Below are positions 25,321 through 28,006 of a stretch of 28,006 nt of DNA, one piece after another. Both the position numbers and the translations under genes were made by a program. Under the pieces are notes generated by a model, which was not told the DNA's origin, did not search any database, and saw nothing but the letters and a program-made list of their open reading frames with translations. The DNA comes from Candidatus Zixiibacteriota bacterium (GTDB lineage Bacteria > Zixibacteria > MSB-5A5 > GN15 > FEB-12). The stretch lies in assembly GCA_003641405.1 (NCBI GenBank), contig QNAF01000003.1:1-28006 (forward strand). The letters run 5' to 3'. The first letter of the stretch is position 1. Every line of letters begins with the position of its first letter.

Positions 25321-25377
25321 GTGCCCGGCAGATGTCCACATCTGCCGGATGTAGCGGCACATGTGGACATGTGCCGC
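25321..25377. repeat. REP-like double palindrome, copy 2
   Basis: Two perfect 10-bp stems stand in tandem: CCGGCAGATG-TCCA-CATCTGCCGG (25325-25348) and GCGGCACATG-TGGA-CATGTGCCGC (25354-25377). The two 4-nt loops are complementary to each other. The first shares 19 identical bases with 23432-23450. It lies between hutU and the hutI promoter. Confidence 0.75.
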
Positions 25378-25480
25378 GCACAGTAACAACGCTGCTATGA
25401 GGTTTATCAACAAGCCCATTACTCCTGGACTTTCACTTACAGCGCTCGGATTTCTACAGTTCACTCATGAGAGATTCTGT

Positions 25481-25508
25481 TTGACCGCAACCAATCGCCG
25501 CGTATATT
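25481..25508 (+). promoter_or_regulatory. hutI promoter, predicted leaderless
   Basis: TTGACC (25481-25486), a 16-nt spacer, TATATT (25503-25508), then CCACCC and ATG at 25515. Transcription initiating about 7 nt after the -10 would begin at the A of the start codon. No Shine-Dalgarno is present. Confidence 0.65.
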
Positions 25509-25514
25509 CCACCC

Positions 25515-26783
25515 ATGCCGCCTGAGAAAAAAGCCACAGTACTGATCAAGAATATCGGCCAGCTCATCACCATGGATGGCCCTGTCCCCCGTCTTGGTTT
25601 TGACATGAACAACCTGGGGTTGATCAAAAATGGCGGTGTGGCTGCCGCCGGAGAAGAGATCCTGGCAGTCGGCAAGTCCGACGAGGTTGAGGGTCACGCC
25701 GAACTCGCCGAAGGTTGCACTGTCATTGACGCCGCCGGGGCCGTCGTGACGCCGGGGTTTATTGATCCGCATACACATCCGGTTTTCGCCAAAACACGGG
25801 AACGCGAGTTCGAGATGCGAGCCATGGGCAAGAGCTATATGGAGATTGCCCGCTCAGGTGGTGGCATACGCTCATCGGTGCGCGACCTCAGAACTTCTCC
25901 AGTTGATCTCCTGATGACCAACACCAAAAAACGCCTCGACACAATGCTGGCCCATGGAACTACGACCATTGAGGCCAAGTCCGGCTACGGTCTTTCCACC
26001 GAGTCTGAGATCAAGTGCCTTGAGGTTATCCGTGATGTCAACAGCGTACATCCTGTCGATATGATTCCGACGTTCCTTGGAGCGCACGAAGTCCCCGACG
26101 AGTATCGAGACAAGCGGCAGGAGTATGTCGAACTGGTTATAGAGGAGATGATCCCGGCCGTAGTCAAAGACAACCTGGCGGTTTTCTCGGATATCTTCTG
26201 CGAAGAAGAAGTATTCGATTTGAAGGAATCCCGCCGTATTCAACAGGCGGCAGCCGATGCCGGGTTGAAGCTCAAGTTCCACGCCGACGAGTTGGCATCA
26301 ACAGGCGGATCAGAGCTGGCGGCAGAACTGGGGGCAATCTCTGCCGATCATCTGGTACACATCTCAGAGGGCGGTATCAAGGCGCTGGCTAATGCCGGTA
26401 CGGCAGCGGTGCTTCTGCCAGGGACGACTTTCTCACTGGGTGGAAAGCAGTACGCTCCGGTGCGGAAAATGATCGAAAATGGTGTAATCGTGGCTTTGTC
26501 AACGGATTGCAACCCCGGATCGAGTTTCACCGAATCCCTGTCGATCATAATCTCCCTGGCGGTTGTCCAGATGAAAATGACTGTAGCCGAGGCTATTTCG
26601 GCCGTGACCGTAAATGCTGCCAGGGCAATTGATAAGAACGATGACATCGGGCAGCTTGTTGCCGGGAAACTTGCAGATATCGTGATTTGGGATATGCAAG
26701 ACTACCGGGAACTGCCTTATCACTACGGTGTCAATCTGGTGACGAAGGTTATCAAGCGAGGAAAACTGGTCGTCCAGCGATGA
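25515..26783 (+). CDS. hutI: imidazolonepropionase
   Basis: 422 residues, normal length. An amidohydrolase that opens 4-imidazolone-5-propionate to N-formimino-L-glutamate, step 3 of histidine degradation. The metal site is visible: His86 and His88 in GFIDPHTHPVF, His256 in LKFHADELAS, and Asp331 in ALSTDCNPGSS. The substrate-contact block EFEMRAMGKSYMEIARSGGG and GAHEVPDEY are also present. The start ATG 25515 lacks a ribosome binding site but lies directly after a sigma-70-like promoter, so initiation is probably leaderless. An LptE-like gene begins 37 nt downstream, so read-through is possible. The N-terminus (about 1-60) is the usual small beta domain. Confidence 0.97.
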   Translation: MPPEKKATVLIKNIGQLITMDGPVPRLGFDMNNLGLIKNGGVAAAGEEILAVGKSDEVEGHAELAEGCTVIDAAGAVVTPGFIDPHTHPVFAKTREREFEMRAMGKSYMEIARSGGGIRSSVRDLRTSPVDLLMTNTKKRLDTMLAHGTTTIEAKSGYGLSTESEIKCLEVIRDVNSVHPVDMIPTFLGAHEVPDEYRDKRQEYVELVIEEMIPAVVKDNLAVFSDIFCEEEVFDLKESRRIQQAAADAGLKLKFHADELASTGGSELAAELGAISADHLVHISEGGIKALANAGTAAVLLPGTTFSLGGKQYAPVRKMIENGVIVALSTDCNPGSSFTESLSIIISLAVVQMKMTVAEAISAVTVNAARAIDKNDDIGQLVAGKLADIVIWDMQDYRELPYHYGVNLVTKVIKRGKLVVQR

Positions 26784-26820
26784 TTCTGCGGAACGCGGCC
26801 CGAATGTCGGTGTTTAAGGC

Positions 26821-27327
26821 ATGGCAAAGAATATGAGAGTCCGATCAAGTATCATTCATCTTATTCTCCTTTGCGCGCTGAGCGTTGCCGGTTGCGGTGT
26901 GTATACGTTCAACCCACGAGGTGAGTCAAGCGTTGGTACTATCGCTGTCGAACCGTTTGAGAACAAGACCACTGAGTATGGACTTTCTGACCGCCTTACA
27001 GACGTGATTGTGGATGCGTTTATCATTGACGGCACAATCACAGTTGTTCCGCTGGCGAGCGCGGAAGCTGTGCTGGTAGGCGTGCTAACGAAATATGAGC
27101 GCGTGGCCGAAAGGTTCGATGAGAACGACCAGGTTGAAACCTATAAAGTCATTATGGATTTTGAAATCGCATTCAGAAACCCTGAAGATAATACCGATAT
27201 CTGGAAAGAGAACATGCGACACGAGGGAACCTACGATGCTCTCGATGAGATTGAAGAAGACGGCCAGAACCATGCGGTCGGTCGCCTTGTCGAAGCAATT
27301 ATCAACAAGACCACCAAATCGTGGTAG
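26821..27327 (+). CDS. LptE-like LPS-assembly lipoprotein
   Basis: 168 residues. A type II signal peptide ends in SVAG-Cys25, followed by CGVYTFNPRG, the 'Cys-Gly-Tyr' type start of the LptE family. Then come a beta-strand/helix pattern typical of LptE/LptE-like proteins (TIAVEPFENKTTEYGLSDRL, ADAFI-like helix, TVVPLASAEAVLVGVLTKY) and a final helix VGRLVEAIINKTTKSW. LptE plugs LptD and aids lipopolysaccharide delivery to the outer leaflet; no lptD is in the window, so the assignment is by sequence character only. The start may be ATG 26821 or ATG 26833; neither has a strong ribosome site. It lies 37 nt after hutI and 21 nt before the next PorV-type gene. Confidence 0.8.
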   Translation: MAKNMRVRSSIIHLILLCALSVAGCGVYTFNPRGESSVGTIAVEPFENKTTEYGLSDRLTDVIVDAFIIDGTITVVPLASAEAVLVGVLTKYERVAERFDENDQVETYKVIMDFEIAFRNPEDNTDIWKENMRHEGTYDALDEIEEDGQNHAVGRLVEAIINKTTKSW

Positions 27328-27348
27328 GCACACCTTCGGAGTTCGCAT

Positions 27349-28006
27349 ATGACGGTTCAACATGGATTGAAAAACTTGCTTGAGAGACAGTACATGAGCA
27401 TTCGTAGATTCACACAGATCATATTAGTTATCGCGGTGATTGTTACAATCATGGCAAGCGCAACTCTTGCCAGAAACGTAAATGCCAGTGCCGGCACGAG
27501 CGGGTTCTCGTTCCTCAAGATCAATGTCGGCGCCCGAGCGGTTGCGATGGGCGGGGCATTCACCGGATTGGCCGATGACGAGTCATCGCTTTACTACAAC
27601 CCGGCGGGAATTGCGGCCCTCGAAGGCAGACGTTTCATTGCCGGATACCATAACTATTTCGTCGATCTGCAATCAGGAGTCGTGGGGTTTATCCGTTCCC
27701 TGAACGATCGCCAGACGCTGGCTTTTCACGTCAGTTACCTGAACTACGGTGAGTTCACGCATACAGATCGGCAGGGCAATATCAACGGCACCTTTGGCGG
27801 CAGCGACATCTTGTTTGCGACAACCTTTGCCATGCAGTACACACACGAGCTCCTGATTGGCGCTACCGGTAAGCTCATTTATGAGAAAATTCAGGATTAC
27901 TCAGCCACCGGGTTGGCGCTCGATATCGGCGTAAAGTACAGCACCAACCGTGGCCGCTACACGGGCGGATTGATGATCCAGAACCTGGGAACGCAACTCT
28001 CTTCGC
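27349..28006 (+). CDS. PorV/PorQ family outer-membrane protein, N-terminal part (cut by window edge)
   Basis: 219 residues are visible and the frame runs off the window. A signal peptide (core IILVIAVIVTIMASATLA) precedes the family signature: GTSGFSFLKINVGARAVAMG, GAFTGLADDESSLYYNPAGI and AALEGRRF. Alternating beta-strand sequence follows (DLQSGVVGFIRSL, TLAFHVSYLNYGEF). ATG 27349 is chosen for GGAG 8 nt upstream; ATG 27394 (MSIRRFTQ) gives a more compact signal peptide and is an alternative. It follows the LptE-like gene by 21 nt, so the two are probably co-transcribed. It is a distinct paralogue of the barrel at 5789. Confidence 0.9.
   Translation, partial: MTVQHGLKNLLERQYMSIRRFTQIILVIAVIVTIMASATLARNVNASAGTSGFSFLKINVGARAVAMGGAFTGLADDESSLYYNPAGIAALEGRRFIAGYHNYFVDLQSGVVGFIRSLNDRQTLAFHVSYLNYGEFTHTDRQGNINGTFGGSDILFATTFAMQYTHELLIGATGKLIYEKIQDYSATGLALDIGVKYSTNRGRYTGGLMIQNLGTQLSS

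Noticed and set aside
1..28006. CRISPR arrays, insertion sequences, prophage genes and clear sigma-54 (-24/-12) promoters
   Set aside because: Looked for by eye in all gaps; no regularly spaced repeats, transposase motifs or TGGCAC-N5-TTGC sites were found.

Overview
The window looks like chromosomal DNA of a didermic bacterium from the FCB side of the tree, probably a candidate phylum such as Zixibacteria or a relative. This placement is inference: it rests on two PorV/PorQ-family barrels, a TonB-dependent receptor with a carboxypeptidase-regulatory-like N-terminus, an LptE-like lipoprotein, TPR-rich proteins and many TTG/GTG starts. No rRNA, tRNA, CRISPR array, transposase or phage gene was found.

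Layout. 1-931 (minus) is the N-terminal part of a secreted S8 subtilisin-like protease cut by the window edge. Divergent from it, 1200-3377 (plus) is a GT39/ArnT-like membrane glycosyltransferase fused to TPRs. A convergent hairpin separates it from an envelope operon read on the minus strand (10182 to 3455): TonB-dependent receptor, PorV/PorQ-type barrel, and a large lipoprotein of unknown function. Upstream of that lie a LipM-like octanoyltransferase, a large sigma-54 activator (TPR-GAF-AAA+-Fis) and a small secreted acidic protein with a good sigma-70 promoter. 14978-21769 (minus) is a compact housekeeping operon: aspS, phoH, a PgpH-like 7TM-HD phosphodiesterase, ybeY and a CNNM/CBS/CorC protein. 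From about 21.9 to 25.4 kb the layout is looser: a one-TM hypothetical protein, a stand-alone degenerate cyclic-nucleotide-binding domain, and several REP-like palindromes. The last part (plus) holds hutU and hutI (histidine degradation), then an LptE-like lipoprotein and a second PorV/PorQ protein that runs off the edge.

How it fits together. Receptor, PorV-type barrel and lipoprotein are probably co-transcribed and may form one outer-membrane assembly. The receptor carries an unusual array of DxNxNGxxD calcium-binding-like motifs inside its barrel region. PhoH, YbeY and AspRS serve RNA and translation; the HD protein probably degrades c-di-AMP. HutU and HutI catalyse consecutive steps, from urocanate to N-formimino-glutamate; no hutH or hutG is visible here. 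hutU and hutI have near-identical promoter architecture and each is preceded by a related palindrome. hutI appears to be transcribed as a leaderless mRNA. Positions, motifs and spacings were read by eye from the sequence; family names come from recognising conserved motifs, without database searches.
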